Shown here one piece after another: positions 33,756 to 42,308 of a stretch of 51,561 nt of DNA. The notes under the pieces are model-generated. The model did not search any database. It had not been told where the DNA came from and saw only the letters and a program-made list of their open reading frames with translations. Position 1 is the stretch's first letter. Each line of letters starts with the position of its first letter. The DNA lies in assembly GCF_002925845.1 (NCBI RefSeq), contig NZ_PDNI01000046.1, positions 1 through 51,561 on the forward strand, read 5' to 3'. The translations under genes and the position numbers were made by a program. The stretch comes from Roseovarius nitratireducens. Lineage in GTDB: Bacteria > Pseudomonadota > Alphaproteobacteria > Rhodobacterales > Rhodobacteraceae.

Positions 33756-35183
33756 GTGACATATCCGAAAATCGACATGCTGATTGATGGCCGCTGGATC
33801 GGCGGCGCGGCGGCGATCCCCGTATTTGATCCGGCGACCGAGTCCATCATCGGCCACGCCCCGGCCATCGACGCGCCCACGCTCGCGGGCGCGGTGGCAG
33901 CGGCCGCACGCGGCTTCTCGGTCTGGCGCGACACGCCCCCGGCCGAGCGGTGCCGGATCATGCTCCGAGCCACCGACCTGATCCGCGACCGCCGCGAAGA
34001 GATCGCCGCGACCATGACCCTCGAACAGGGCAAGCCCATCGTTCAGGCTCGCGCCGAGGTGGATCGCGCCGCCGACATCCTCGCCTGGGATGCCAACGAG
34101 GGGCGGCGCGTCTACGGGCGCATCATCCCGGCGGCGCCGGGCCTCACCCACAGCGTGCTGCGGCGGCCCATCGGCCCCGTCGCGGCCTTTTCCCCATGGA
34201 ATTTTCCCGCCAGTTCACCGGCGCGCAAGATCGGCGGCGCGCTCGCGGCGGGCTGCTCGATCATCCTCAAGCCGTCCGAGGAAACGCCGGGGACGGCGGT
34301 CCTGATGGCCCGCGCCTTTCAGGATGCCGGGCTTCCCCCCGGCGTGCTCAACCTCGTGTTCGGCGATCCCGCGCATATCTCGGAGGCCCTGATCGCCCGG
34401 CCAGAAATCCGGCTGGTGACCTTCACCGGCTCGATCCCCGTCGGCAAGCACCTCGCGGCGCTTGCCGGTGCGCAGATGAAACCGACGATCATGGAGCTTG
34501 GCGGCCACGGCCCGGTCATCATCTGCGCGGATGCCGATATCGAGCGCGCCGCCCGACTCTGCGTCGCGGCCAAGGCACGCAACGCGGGCCAGGTCTGCGT
34601 TGCGCCCACCCGGTTCCTTGTCGAGGCCCCGGTGCATGCCGATTTCATGGATGCGGTCCTACGGCACGCGGCCACCCTCGTGACGGGCAACGGCATGAAC
34701 GAGGATACCCAACTCGGCCCCCTCGCCAATGCCCGCAGGGTCGCGGCGATGGAGGAGTTCGTCTCCGACGCCACGGAACGGGGCGCCACACTCCGGGCGG
34801 GGGGCGCGCGGATTGATGGGCCGGGCCTGTTCTATCCGCTGACGGTTCTCGACAGCGTGCCGCTCGATGCCCGCGCCATGCACGAAGAGATTTTTGGGCC
34901 GATCATGGCGATCCGCCCGGTCGCGGATATCGACGAGGCGATCACGATCGCCAACGCGACCGATTACGCCCTCGCGGCCTATGCCTTCACCCGGTCGGCC
35001 CGAACCATCGACCGGCTCGGCCGCGAGCTTGACTGCGGCAACCTCGCCGTCAATCACATGACCGCCTCCCTTCCCGAAACGCCGTTCGGTGGCGAGGCAC
35101 AGTCAGGCCACGGTCGCGAAGGCGGCACCGAGGGGCTCGACGGCTACACCGTGACCCGGCTCGTGTCCGTCGATACCCGCTGA
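33756..35183 (+). CDS. Aldehyde dehydrogenase 2, succinate-semialdehyde dehydrogenase-like
   Basis: A 475-residue ALDH with AAFSPWNFPASSPARKIGGA, the general-base Glu in MELGGHGPVIICADADI (His where Asn is common), catalytic Cys in NAGQVCVAPTRFLV and the C-terminal ETPFGGEAQSGHGREGG. The start is GTG 33756 with AGAGAAGG upstream. The fold and EQGKPIVQARAEV region resemble succinate/glutarate-semialdehyde dehydrogenases. It follows hyuAB2 in one operon and faces an aminotransferase, so oxidation of a dicarboxylate semialdehyde derived from an omega-amino acid is the best guess. Confidence 0.9.
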   Translation: MTYPKIDMLIDGRWIGGAAAIPVFDPATESIIGHAPAIDAPTLAGAVAAAARGFSVWRDTPPAERCRIMLRATDLIRDRREEIAATMTLEQGKPIVQARAEVDRAADILAWDANEGRRVYGRIIPAAPGLTHSVLRRPIGPVAAFSPWNFPASSPARKIGGALAAGCSIILKPSEETPGTAVLMARAFQDAGLPPGVLNLVFGDPAHISEALIARPEIRLVTFTGSIPVGKHLAALAGAQMKPTIMELGGHGPVIICADADIERAARLCVAAKARNAGQVCVAPTRFLVEAPVHADFMDAVLRHAATLVTGNGMNEDTQLGPLANARRVAAMEEFVSDATERGATLRAGGARIDGPGLFYPLTVLDSVPLDARAMHEEIFGPIMAIRPVADIDEAITIANATDYALAAYAFTRSARTIDRLGRELDCGNLAVNHMTASLPETPFGGEAQSGHGREGGTEGLDGYTVTRLVSVDTR

Positions 35184-35195
35184 GCGCGCCGCGCC

Positions 35196-36566
35196 TCACG
35201 CTTTGGCAAAGGCGGCCTCGAGCGATGGCCTCAACCGGCGCATCATCTCGTCGATTTCCGGCTCGGTGATGATGAACGGTGGCGCAAAGGCAAGCCTCTC
35301 GCCGATCAGCCGCAGGATCAGCCCGCGCGACCGCGCCTCGCGGTCAAGCCGCGCCATGACGCCGGAGGACAGGTCCAGCGGCGCGCGGCTCTCGCGATCC
35401 GACACAAGCTCGATCCCCGCGATAAGCCCCACGCCGTTCACGTCACCGACGACGTCGTAATCGTAGAGCGAGCGTAATTGCTCGATCATGTAGCCGCCAA
35501 CCTCCCGCGTGCGACGCGCGACGTCCATCTCCTCGTAGATGCGCAGCGTCTCCAGCGCGACGGCGGAACTCACCGGATGTCCCGAATAGGTGAACCCGTG
35601 GGCAAAATTGCCCAACTTCTCGCTCTGGGACAGCATCGCCTCGTGCACCCGCTCGCCGATGAGCAGCGCCGAAATCGGCATCATCCCCGCCGACAGCGCC
35701 TTCGCGCAGGTCATGATGTCGGGCTTGAGGCCATAGGTTTCGGTCCCCCACATGTTGCCGGTGCGCCCGAACCCGCAAATCACCTCGTCGGCCACGAGCA
35801 GAACGTCATACCGGTCCAGCACCGCCTGTATCTTGTCGAAATAAGTGCGAGGCGGCAGCACGGCGCCCCCTGCCCCCATCACCGGCTCAGCGAAAAACGC
35901 CGCGACTGTCTCAGGCCCCTCGTCAAGGATGAGGTTCTCGAGCGCGTCGGCCATGCGCGTGGCGAAATCCTCCTCGCTCTCGCCTTCTTGGTGAAAACGA
36001 AAGTAATTCGGAAACTCGGTATGGCGGAACATCGACAGCGGCAGGTTGAAATCCACATGCATGTCGCGCTTGCCCGACACGCTGTTCGACGCGATGGTCG
36101 TGCCGTGATAGGCGCGCTCGCGGCCGATGATCTTGCATTTCTCCGGCTGTCCCTTGGCAGCGAAATAATACCAGACCAGCTTGATCGCCGTGTCGTTCGC
36201 CTCCGAGCCCGAGCACTGGAACAGCACTTTCGAGATGCCCTCGGGCGCCATCTCGATGAGCTTTTCAGCAAGCAGGATACTCGGTTCGTTCGAGTGGTGG
36301 CGAAACGTATGATAGGCGCCCAGCCTGCACATTTGATCATAGGCCACCCGTGCCAGCCGCTCGTTGGCATAGCCTAGCGACGAGCACCACAGCCCCGACG
36401 AGACGTCGAGATAGGCGCGCCCGTCATCGTCGCGCACGAAAACGCCGTCGCCACCCTCCATGATGACGGGGCCCGATGTCATATGCTCCGCAAGGTTGGT
36501 CTGCGGATGCACGGCATAGGCCACGTCGCGCGCGGCCAGCGAATTCGGCTTGAAGCGGTCGTTCAT
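35196..36566 (-). CDS. Class III pyridoxal-phosphate aminotransferase
   Basis: A 456-residue enzyme. It has FQCSGSEANDTAIKLVWYYF (cofactor phosphate loop), RAYHGTTIASNSVSGK, VLLVADEVICGFGRTGNMWG with the cofactor Asp, and the Schiff-base Lys in TCAKALSAGMMPI. Omega-amino acid:pyruvate and polyamine aminotransferases belong here. ATG 36566 matches the family N-terminus (HPQTNLAEHMTSGPVIMEGG); an upstream extension to 36644 is unlikely. It is convergent with the hyuAB2-ALDH operon and 12 bases apart, so it has its own promoter. It probably converts a terminal amine to a semialdehyde for that ALDH. Confidence 0.92.
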   Translation of the reverse strand: MNDRFKPNSLAARDVAYAVHPQTNLAEHMTSGPVIMEGGDGVFVRDDDGRAYLDVSSGLWCSSLGYANERLARVAYDQMCRLGAYHTFRHHSNEPSILLAEKLIEMAPEGISKVLFQCSGSEANDTAIKLVWYYFAAKGQPEKCKIIGRERAYHGTTIASNSVSGKRDMHVDFNLPLSMFRHTEFPNYFRFHQEGESEEDFATRMADALENLILDEGPETVAAFFAEPVMGAGGAVLPPRTYFDKIQAVLDRYDVLLVADEVICGFGRTGNMWGTETYGLKPDIMTCAKALSAGMMPISALLIGERVHEAMLSQSEKLGNFAHGFTYSGHPVSSAVALETLRIYEEMDVARRTREVGGYMIEQLRSLYDYDVVGDVNGVGLIAGIELVSDRESRAPLDLSSGVMARLDREARSRGLILRLIGERLAFAPPFIITEPEIDEMMRRLRPSLEAAFAKA

Positions 36567-37088
36567 GTTCAAATCCTGCAAAGTTCGATCCAGCATTCGC
36601 GCACGCGGGCCGACCTGCTCGGAAACGGACCGCTGCGCCACCACAGCTTACCCGGATTCCCGCGGTCCTGAAGTCTTCTCTCACGAAGGGCACTTCGTGA
36701 GACGCTCGGTCAGCCGGTAGCCGCGACAGGAGCTTGCCGAGCCATAAGGCAATAATTGGAACTGATCCCATTAATGGGAGTGCTTGTGGGAAAATTTCGC
36801 CCCACGGCCCACGAACCCCGCCCGGCATGAAGTTGATCCCCCGCGCGCGTCAGAATCGCGGCCTCCGTAAACCACGCCTTTCCTTTCGTGACAAAAGGCC
36901 GATACGCCCCACCCCGGCCTCTCCATCCCCCGCAGGAAAAACACCTCGAGAGCGCCTGGGTCCGCAAGAACACCCAGTTCCAAAAATTTGACAAGCACGG
37001 AATTCCATGCATCAACTACGCGGACACAGGGGGGTGGTCGCAACAGGATCACCAACATCCGAGACCGACCGGAGGCGACATCGCAGCA
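36567..37088. promoter_or_regulatory. Divergent 522-base control region aminotransferase / coxM
   Basis: No gene is visible here. It contains a 10-base stem with a 4-base loop, TCTCACGAAG-GGCA-CTTCGTGAGA (36679-36702), about 110 bases before the aminotransferase start, and a perfect 14-base palindrome TCCCATTAATGGGA (36766-36779). A TTGACA lies near 36989, toward coxM. The palindromes are probably operator or leader structures; no regulator gene adjoins them. Confidence 0.5.
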
Positions 37089-37943
37089 ATGGCAGATTTC
37101 ACCATCGAATACCCCGGGACGTTAGCCGAGGCGCTGTCGTTTCTCGATCCCGATGACCCCTCGGTGCGCCCCGTCGGCGGCGGAACCGCCCTGATGCTGA
37201 TGATGAAGTCGCAGATGTTCCATCCCACCCGGCTGGTCTGCCTGTCGCGGCTTTCCGAGCCGATGACGGGATGTCGCGAGGACGGTGACCATATCCGCAT
37301 CGGCGCCATGACCACGCTTTCGCAGGTTGAGCATTCCGCGCTCATCGCTGCCGAGTTCCCTGTGATCCACAACGCCATGAAGAACCTCGCCAATGTCCGC
37401 GTGCGCAACGTTGCGACCATCGGTGGCAATCTGGCACATGGCGATCCGCATCTTGACCTGCCGCCGATCTGGGCGGCGCTGGGCGCAGAGGCGATCATTC
37501 ACGGTCCCTCCGGCCAACGCAGCGTAAAGGTCGAGGACCTCTTCCAAGGATACTACGAGACCGACGTCGCGGATGGCGAACTCATCACCGAAATCCGCGT
37601 GCCGCGCCTGCCCGGATGGCGCGCGACCTATCGCAAGGTGACGACGCGCGCCCTCCATGACTGGCCCGCAATTGGCCTTACCCTGGCAGCACGCTTCGAC
37701 GGCGACCGGATCGCCGATATCCGCCTCGTGCTGAGCGCCGCCGTCGACATCCCCCAGCGCCTTAGGGGGGCCGAGGAAGTGCTGCGCGGGCACCGCCCCG
37801 ACGCGATGCTGCTCGCCCGCGCAGGCGACTCCGCCGCAGCGGAAGCGCCGATGGAACACGACAGCCGCGGATCGGTCGATTACAAGGTCCACCTCCTTAA
37901 GGTCCACATCCTGCGCGGCATGAACGAAATCGGAAAGGGCTGA
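37089..37943 (+). CDS. coxM: Molybdenum hydroxylase FAD subunit (CoxM/XdhB type)
   Basis: A 284-residue FAD-binding subunit. It includes FTIEYPGTLAEALSFLD, the FAD loop PVGGGTALMLMMKSQ, and the second FAD motif VRVRNVATIGGNLAHGDPHL with TTLSQVEHS before it; a CO-dehydrogenase flavoprotein C-terminal domain follows. ATG 37089 has GGAGG upstream; the open frame extends to 36888 without family resemblance. It is first in the order M-L-S, 4 bases from coxL. It passes electrons from the iron-sulfur subunit to the final acceptor. Confidence 0.92.
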   Translation: MADFTIEYPGTLAEALSFLDPDDPSVRPVGGGTALMLMMKSQMFHPTRLVCLSRLSEPMTGCREDGDHIRIGAMTTLSQVEHSALIAAEFPVIHNAMKNLANVRVRNVATIGGNLAHGDPHLDLPPIWAALGAEAIIHGPSGQRSVKVEDLFQGYYETDVADGELITEIRVPRLPGWRATYRKVTTRALHDWPAIGLTLAARFDGDRIADIRLVLSAAVDIPQRLRGAEEVLRGHRPDAMLLARAGDSAAAEAPMEHDSRGSVDYKVHLLKVHILRGMNEIGKG

Positions 37944-37947
37944 GCAC

Positions 37948-40230
37948 ATGTCGGCGACAAAAGCGAGCCACGCCATCGGCCAGTCGATCCCGCGGCTCGA
38001 ATCCCGCGACAAGGTCACCGGGCGCACCGAATACGTCCATCACTTCGTGCTGCCGGGGATGCTGCACGGCAAGATCCTCCGCAGCGACCGCCCCCATGCC
38101 CGCATCCGCGCCATCGATACCGCCGCCGCCGCCGCCCTGCCCGGCGTGTTCCGCGTCGTGACCATCGACGATATCCGCACGGTCATCCCGCATCCCTATT
38201 ATGGCCCCGCCTTCCACGATCAGCCGATCCTCGCGGATGGCAAGGTGCGCTTCGCGGGTGAGCCCGTAGCCGTGGTGCTGGCGACTGACAGGCATATCGC
38301 CCAACAGGCACTGGAGCTTATTGACGTCGATTACGAGGAACTACCGTTCGTCGAGAACGAGATCGAAGCGCTCCACAGCGACGTTCGCGTGCATGACACG
38401 CTCAAGCCCGCGGCCACCTTTCCGGACCTCAAACACCTCAAGGGCGTCCGCGACACCAATGTCGCGCTCCAGTACAGGCTGGATCGCGGCGACACCGAGG
38501 CCGCCTTTGCTAGCGCCGATCACGTCTTCGAGCACAGTTTCAAGGCACAGCCGGTCATGCACACGCCGATGGAGCCCTTCGTCGCGGTGGCGGATATGCG
38601 CGACGACCGGCTGACGCTCCACACCTCGACGCAAAGCCCTTCCTTCGTGCGCATCGAGATCGCCCGCCTTCTCGGCTGGCCCGAAAACCGCGTGCGGGTG
38701 AAGGTGCCCCATCTCGGCGGCGGCTTCGGCGGCAAGCTCTACATCAAGCTCGAGGCGCTCGTGACCGCCCTCTCCATGCTGGCTCGGCTTCCGGTCAAGA
38801 TATCGCTCACCATGGAAGAACAGTTCTTCATGGTCACCCGCCACGGCTGCACCTTCCGGATCAAGAGTGGCGTGGACAAGGATGGGCGGCTCGTGGCCCG
38901 GCGCTGCGACATCGTGTGGAACGGCGGCGCCTATGCCGATATCGGCCCCCGTGTTACGCAAAAGGCCGGGTTCACCTCGGCGGGCCCCTACGACATCGAC
39001 AATCTCACCATCCGCTCCTCGGCGGTCTACACAAACCGGCCCCCCGCGGGCGCGCTGCGCGGCTTCGGAGCCCCGCAGACGGCTTGGGCCTATGAACGCC
39101 ACACCGACATCATCGCGCGGGAGCTGGGGATCGACCCGCTCGATTTTCGCCGCAGAAACCTGCTGCGCCAGGACCGACCGCAGGCCACCGGCACGCCCAT
39201 GACTGACGCGGCGCTTCTGCCGGTCCTCGACCGGGTCGCGCAGCTTCTCGACTGGAAGACGCCCCTCGTCCGCAGCGAGGACCACATCCTAAGGGGGCGC
39301 GGGCTGGCCGTTGGACTCAAAGGGATCACCGCGCCGACCACATCGGTCGCCATCATCAATCTCTACGCCGACGGCAGTTGCGGTCTCTATATCAGCACCG
39401 TCGATATGGGCCAGGGTTCCGACACCGTTATGGCCCAGATCGTCGCCGAGGAACTGGGGCTCGATCCCGCCTCTATTCGCGTCATCAACCCCGATACCGA
39501 CGTGACGCCCTATGACATGGCGACTCTGGGATCGCGCTCGACCTTTCACATGGGCAACGCGGTGCGCCGGGCGGCCGCCGATGTGCGCGACAAGACCGCC
39601 GCCCTCGCCGCCGCGCTCGGCCTTCCCGAGGGGCACAACGTGCCACCCTCCGAATTGCTGCGCAAGAAATACGGGATGCAGGCGGGCAACATCGTAGGCG
39701 TCGGCAGCTTCATCCCGGATTATCAAAAGCCTGACCCGGCCACCGGGCAATCGCAAAAGGCGACGCCTTTCTGGGGCATCGGCGCCTGCGGGGCCGAGGT
39801 CGAGGTCGACAGCGAGACCGGCCATGTCACCGTCACGAAACTGGTCAGCGTTGGCGATATCGGCACCCCGATCAACCCGCGTCTCGTGACCGCGCAACTC
39901 TCCGGTGCGGCCATCATGCAGCTTGGCTTCACCATGACCGAAAAGATGGATTTCTCCGACGGCCAGCTCACCAACGGATCGCTCGCCGATTACAAGATCC
40001 CCGGCCTGCTCGACATACCGGTCAGCTTCATCAACGAATACGTGGAAAACACCCAGGGCACCGGCCCGTTCGGCGCCAAGGGTGCCGGCGAGACCAGCAG
40101 CATCGCGCTCTCCCCGGCCATCGGCAACGCCGTCTCCGACGCCATCGGCGCCGAGGTGACGGAAACGCCGCTCACGCCCGAAACCGTCTTCCGCGCCATG
40201 CAATCCGCCAGCCGCGCCGACCGCTCCTAA
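37948..40230 (+). CDS. coxL: Molybdenum hydroxylase catalytic subunit (CoxL/xanthine dehydrogenase type)
   Basis: A 760-residue molybdopterin-cytosine-dinucleotide-type subunit. It begins with the a/b hammerhead (IGQSIPRLESRDKVTGRTEY) and continues with the cofactor loops LGGGFGGKLYIKLEALVTA, PPAGALRGFGAPQTAW and TVDMGQGSDTVMAQIVAEEL, ending with the catalytic Glu in FGAKGAGETSSIAL. The CO-specific AYXCSFR loop is not present, so aerobic CO oxidation is unlikely; hydroxylation of an N-heterocycle, aldehyde or aromatic thioester fits better. No coxDEF-type maturation genes are in the window. Confidence 0.93.
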   Translation: MSATKASHAIGQSIPRLESRDKVTGRTEYVHHFVLPGMLHGKILRSDRPHARIRAIDTAAAAALPGVFRVVTIDDIRTVIPHPYYGPAFHDQPILADGKVRFAGEPVAVVLATDRHIAQQALELIDVDYEELPFVENEIEALHSDVRVHDTLKPAATFPDLKHLKGVRDTNVALQYRLDRGDTEAAFASADHVFEHSFKAQPVMHTPMEPFVAVADMRDDRLTLHTSTQSPSFVRIEIARLLGWPENRVRVKVPHLGGGFGGKLYIKLEALVTALSMLARLPVKISLTMEEQFFMVTRHGCTFRIKSGVDKDGRLVARRCDIVWNGGAYADIGPRVTQKAGFTSAGPYDIDNLTIRSSAVYTNRPPAGALRGFGAPQTAWAYERHTDIIARELGIDPLDFRRRNLLRQDRPQATGTPMTDAALLPVLDRVAQLLDWKTPLVRSEDHILRGRGLAVGLKGITAPTTSVAIINLYADGSCGLYISTVDMGQGSDTVMAQIVAEELGLDPASIRVINPDTDVTPYDMATLGSRSTFHMGNAVRRAAADVRDKTAALAAALGLPEGHNVPPSELLRKKYGMQAGNIVGVGSFIPDYQKPDPATGQSQKATPFWGIGACGAEVEVDSETGHVTVTKLVSVGDIGTPINPRLVTAQLSGAAIMQLGFTMTEKMDFSDGQLTNGSLADYKIPGLLDIPVSFINEYVENTQGTGPFGAKGAGETSSIALSPAIGNAVSDAIGAEVTETPLTPETVFRAMQSASRADRS

Positions 40231-40240
40231 AGGTGACCCG

Positions 40241-40729
40241 ATGACCACGCGCCATATAAGTTTTACCCTCAACGGCAGAGCCGTCACCGCCTCGGTGCAG
40301 CCGCATGAAAACCTGATCGACATGCTGACCACCGCCTTCGGCCTCCGCGGCGCACGCGAAAGCTGCGGCCAAGGGCTGTGCGGCTGCTGCACGGTCCATG
40401 TCGATGGTCAGGCGGTCTCGGGCTGCCTCTTCCTCGCCGACATGGCCGAGGGCACGCGCATCGACACGATAGAGGGGCTGGGTGGAGCCGACGGCACGCT
40501 CGACCCTGTCCAACAGGCCTTCATCGACGCAGGCGCGTTTCAATGCGGCTTCTGCACGCCCGGTTTCGTCATGATGGTGAAAACGCTCCTGGCAGACGAC
40601 CCCGACCCCTCCGACGACACCATCCGCCATTACCTCAGCGGCAACCTCTGCCGCTGCTCCGCCTATCCCGAGATCGTCGCCGCCACGAAACTGGCCGCCC
40701 GCCGCATCGCCGCAGAGGGCCGCCCCTGA
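40241..40729 (+). CDS. coxS: Molybdenum hydroxylase [2Fe-2S] subunit (CoxS type)
   Basis: A 162-residue protein with two [2Fe-2S] domains. The ferredoxin-like one has Cys42, 47, 50 and 62 (SCGQGLCGCC ... SGC); the helical one has Cys102, 105, 137 and 139 (QCGFCTPGF and GNLCRCSAY). All eight ligands are present. AAAGGTG precedes the ATG. It is the last gene of the coxMLS operon and ends 10 bases before the convergent deacetylase-fold gene. Confidence 0.95.
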   Translation: MTTRHISFTLNGRAVTASVQPHENLIDMLTTAFGLRGARESCGQGLCGCCTVHVDGQAVSGCLFLADMAEGTRIDTIEGLGGADGTLDPVQQAFIDAGAFQCGFCTPGFVMMVKTLLADDPDPSDDTIRHYLSGNLCRCSAYPEIVAATKLAARRIAAEGRP

Positions 40730-40738
40730 ATGCACGCA

Positions 40739-41629
40739 TCAGGCAGGCGGAAACAACCCCGCGTAATGCCGCGCCACCTCCCCTGGCGTCGTGATCCACA
40801 CCTCCTCTCGCACTGCCGCGATATGCGCCAGCGCCCGCCGCAACGCCCGCAGCCGATAGGGCTGCCCGATCACAAAGGGATGCAGCACCACCGTGCAGAC
40901 CAGCGGATATTTCGCCGACTGAAGCATCATCTCGTCAAACTGGTCGATCATCATCCGCTCAAAATCCGCGCTCCCCTCCTGCCGGAACACCATCACCGGC
41001 GAATCGTTCACCTCAATCGAATAGGGCACCGACAGGATCGGCCCGGCGCGCGTGCGCATCCAGAACGGCTGATCGTCCGCCGGCCAATCGAGCACATAGC
41101 CATAGCCCGCCTCGCGCAGCAGGTCGAGCGTCACCGCACTCTGCGCCAGGTAGGGCCCGAGCCAACCCTCCGGTGCGCGCCCCGCATGGCGCGTGATCGC
41201 CTCGGTCGCCTCGGCGATGAGCCGCCGCTCCTCGGCCTCGGGCAGCACGTCCTGCCGCTCGCCATTGGTGCGCCCGTGGCCCACGAACTCGTCTCCGCGC
41301 GCGAGGATGCGCGCCGCGATCTGCGGGCAGGTGTCGAACAGCAGCGAGTTGAAATTGTGCGAGGCGGGCATCGCCATCTCGTCCAGCAGATCGAACAGGT
41401 ACCAGATGCCCACCCGGTTGCCATAATCGCGCCAGGCATAGTTGCGCGTGGTCTGCCCCGCCCCCGGCATCGCGCTGTCGCTGCCGAGGCCCGACAGAAA
41501 GCTGAACACCTCGATATTGTTGCAGATGCAAAAGGCCAGGCGCCTGCCCCCCGGCCAGGTGAAATCGGGCCGGTCGCAGATCGGGACATAGGGGTAGCGG
41601 TCATGATGTTCGAGGGTTAATAAATCCAT
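40739..41629 (-). CDS. Polysaccharide deacetylase-family hydrolase (PuuE allantoinase / imidase-like)
   Basis: A 296-residue NodB-fold enzyme without a signal peptide. It has CICNNIEVFSF, RDYGNRVGIWYLFDLLDEMA, FNSLLFDTCPQIAARILARG, the metal-site HGRTNG and the GWLGPYLAQS segment, ending in TVVLHPFVIGQPYRLRAL. Cytoplasmic members with this pattern include PuuE-type allantoinases and some bacterial cyclic-imide hydrolases rather than sugar deacetylases. ATG 41629 chosen; the frame extends to 41725. Convergent with coxMLS, it is probably part of the same nitrogen-ring pathway. Confidence 0.85.
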   Translation of the reverse strand: MDLLTLEHHDRYPYVPICDRPDFTWPGGRRLAFCICNNIEVFSFLSGLGSDSAMPGAGQTTRNYAWRDYGNRVGIWYLFDLLDEMAMPASHNFNSLLFDTCPQIAARILARGDEFVGHGRTNGERQDVLPEAEERRLIAEATEAITRHAGRAPEGWLGPYLAQSAVTLDLLREAGYGYVLDWPADDQPFWMRTRAGPILSVPYSIEVNDSPVMVFRQEGSADFERMMIDQFDEMMLQSAKYPLVCTVVLHPFVIGQPYRLRALRRALAHIAAVREEVWITTPGEVARHYAGLFPPA

Positions 41630-42120
41630 GCTAAGCCTTCCGGTTGCGCTCCCGTCGTCGCGGAAACAGGCAGTCCCGCTCACGCGGTCAGGCCCGAGGA
41701 AACCAAACCCTCGTCCCCTTTTCAACGCATTTCAAGGGAGCGTTCGGCAGGGTATACGCGCGGGCGCAACGGTAGGCACCACCGCGCGCCGCCGTTAGTG
41801 TTCGCGCACATTCTATATCACCTTTGTCAACGACTGATCATCTTGTTTCATTCTGCGTGCCGGACTCTGGGGTTCTCTCCGCGGTCGCCGCAAGGGGCGC
41901 CGCATGTTTGCGTTCAGGGCCGAGTGGATCGAAGTGGTGTACGCGGTCGTTGCCGCAGTCTCGGGGACGATCTCGCCCTCGCCGGGCGTCCCGGCTGGAC
42001 GCATTCTGTCGTGCTGAGGATCAGCGTCGTTTCGGTTTCGCGTCTATGCCAGTGCTACTTCCCGGAAGGCCGATCATGCCACCCTCCAAATAATGTCGTC
42101 ATGAAGATGGAATCAGCAGA
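41630..42120. other. 490-base stretch without a recognisable gene
   Basis: This lies between the deacetylase-fold gene and the IS256 fragment. The first 150 bases must carry the promoter of the deacetylase gene. Short frames in both directions (for example MFAFRAEWIEVVYAVVAAVS on the plus strand) match nothing I know and are probably debris from insertion events. Confidence 0.4.
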
Positions 42121-42306
42121 TCGCGCGTTTTTCGACAGCCCCACGCGGCAGCGTTGCCAGCCGACTCCCAGAGCCTTGCGCGCAGCGGCCTTCAGCCCCT
42201 CATGGGCATCGCTGATCACCAATTGCACGCTGCGCAGGCCACGTCGGGTGAGCGAGCGCAGAAAGTCGGTCCAGAGCGTCTCGGCCTCGGACGGCATGAC
42301 GGTAAT
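42121..42306 (-). pseudogene. IS256 (mutator)-family transposase fragment
   Basis: About 60 residues read leftward: SEAETLWTDFLRSLTRRGLR, SVQLVISDAHEGLKAAARKA, LGVGWQRCRVGLSKNA. This is the central core of mutator transposases, with the second catalytic Asp in ISDAHEG. No other part of that gene is present. It abuts the end of the IS481 remnant, so one element was probably inserted into or recombined with the other. Confidence 0.85.
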
Positions 42307-42308
42307 CC

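Noticed and set aside
31916-34039. Long minus-strand open frame (707 codons) opposite hyuA2, hyuB2 and the start of the ALDH
   Set aside because: It is antisense to well-conserved genes, its product is rich in Arg, Gly, Asp and His without any domain, and GC-rich DNA leaves such frames open by chance.
37089-40729. Aerobic carbon monoxide dehydrogenase
   Set aside because: The CO-specific Cys loop of form I CoxL is not present and no coxDEF maturation genes are in the window; another molybdenum hydroxylase is more likely.
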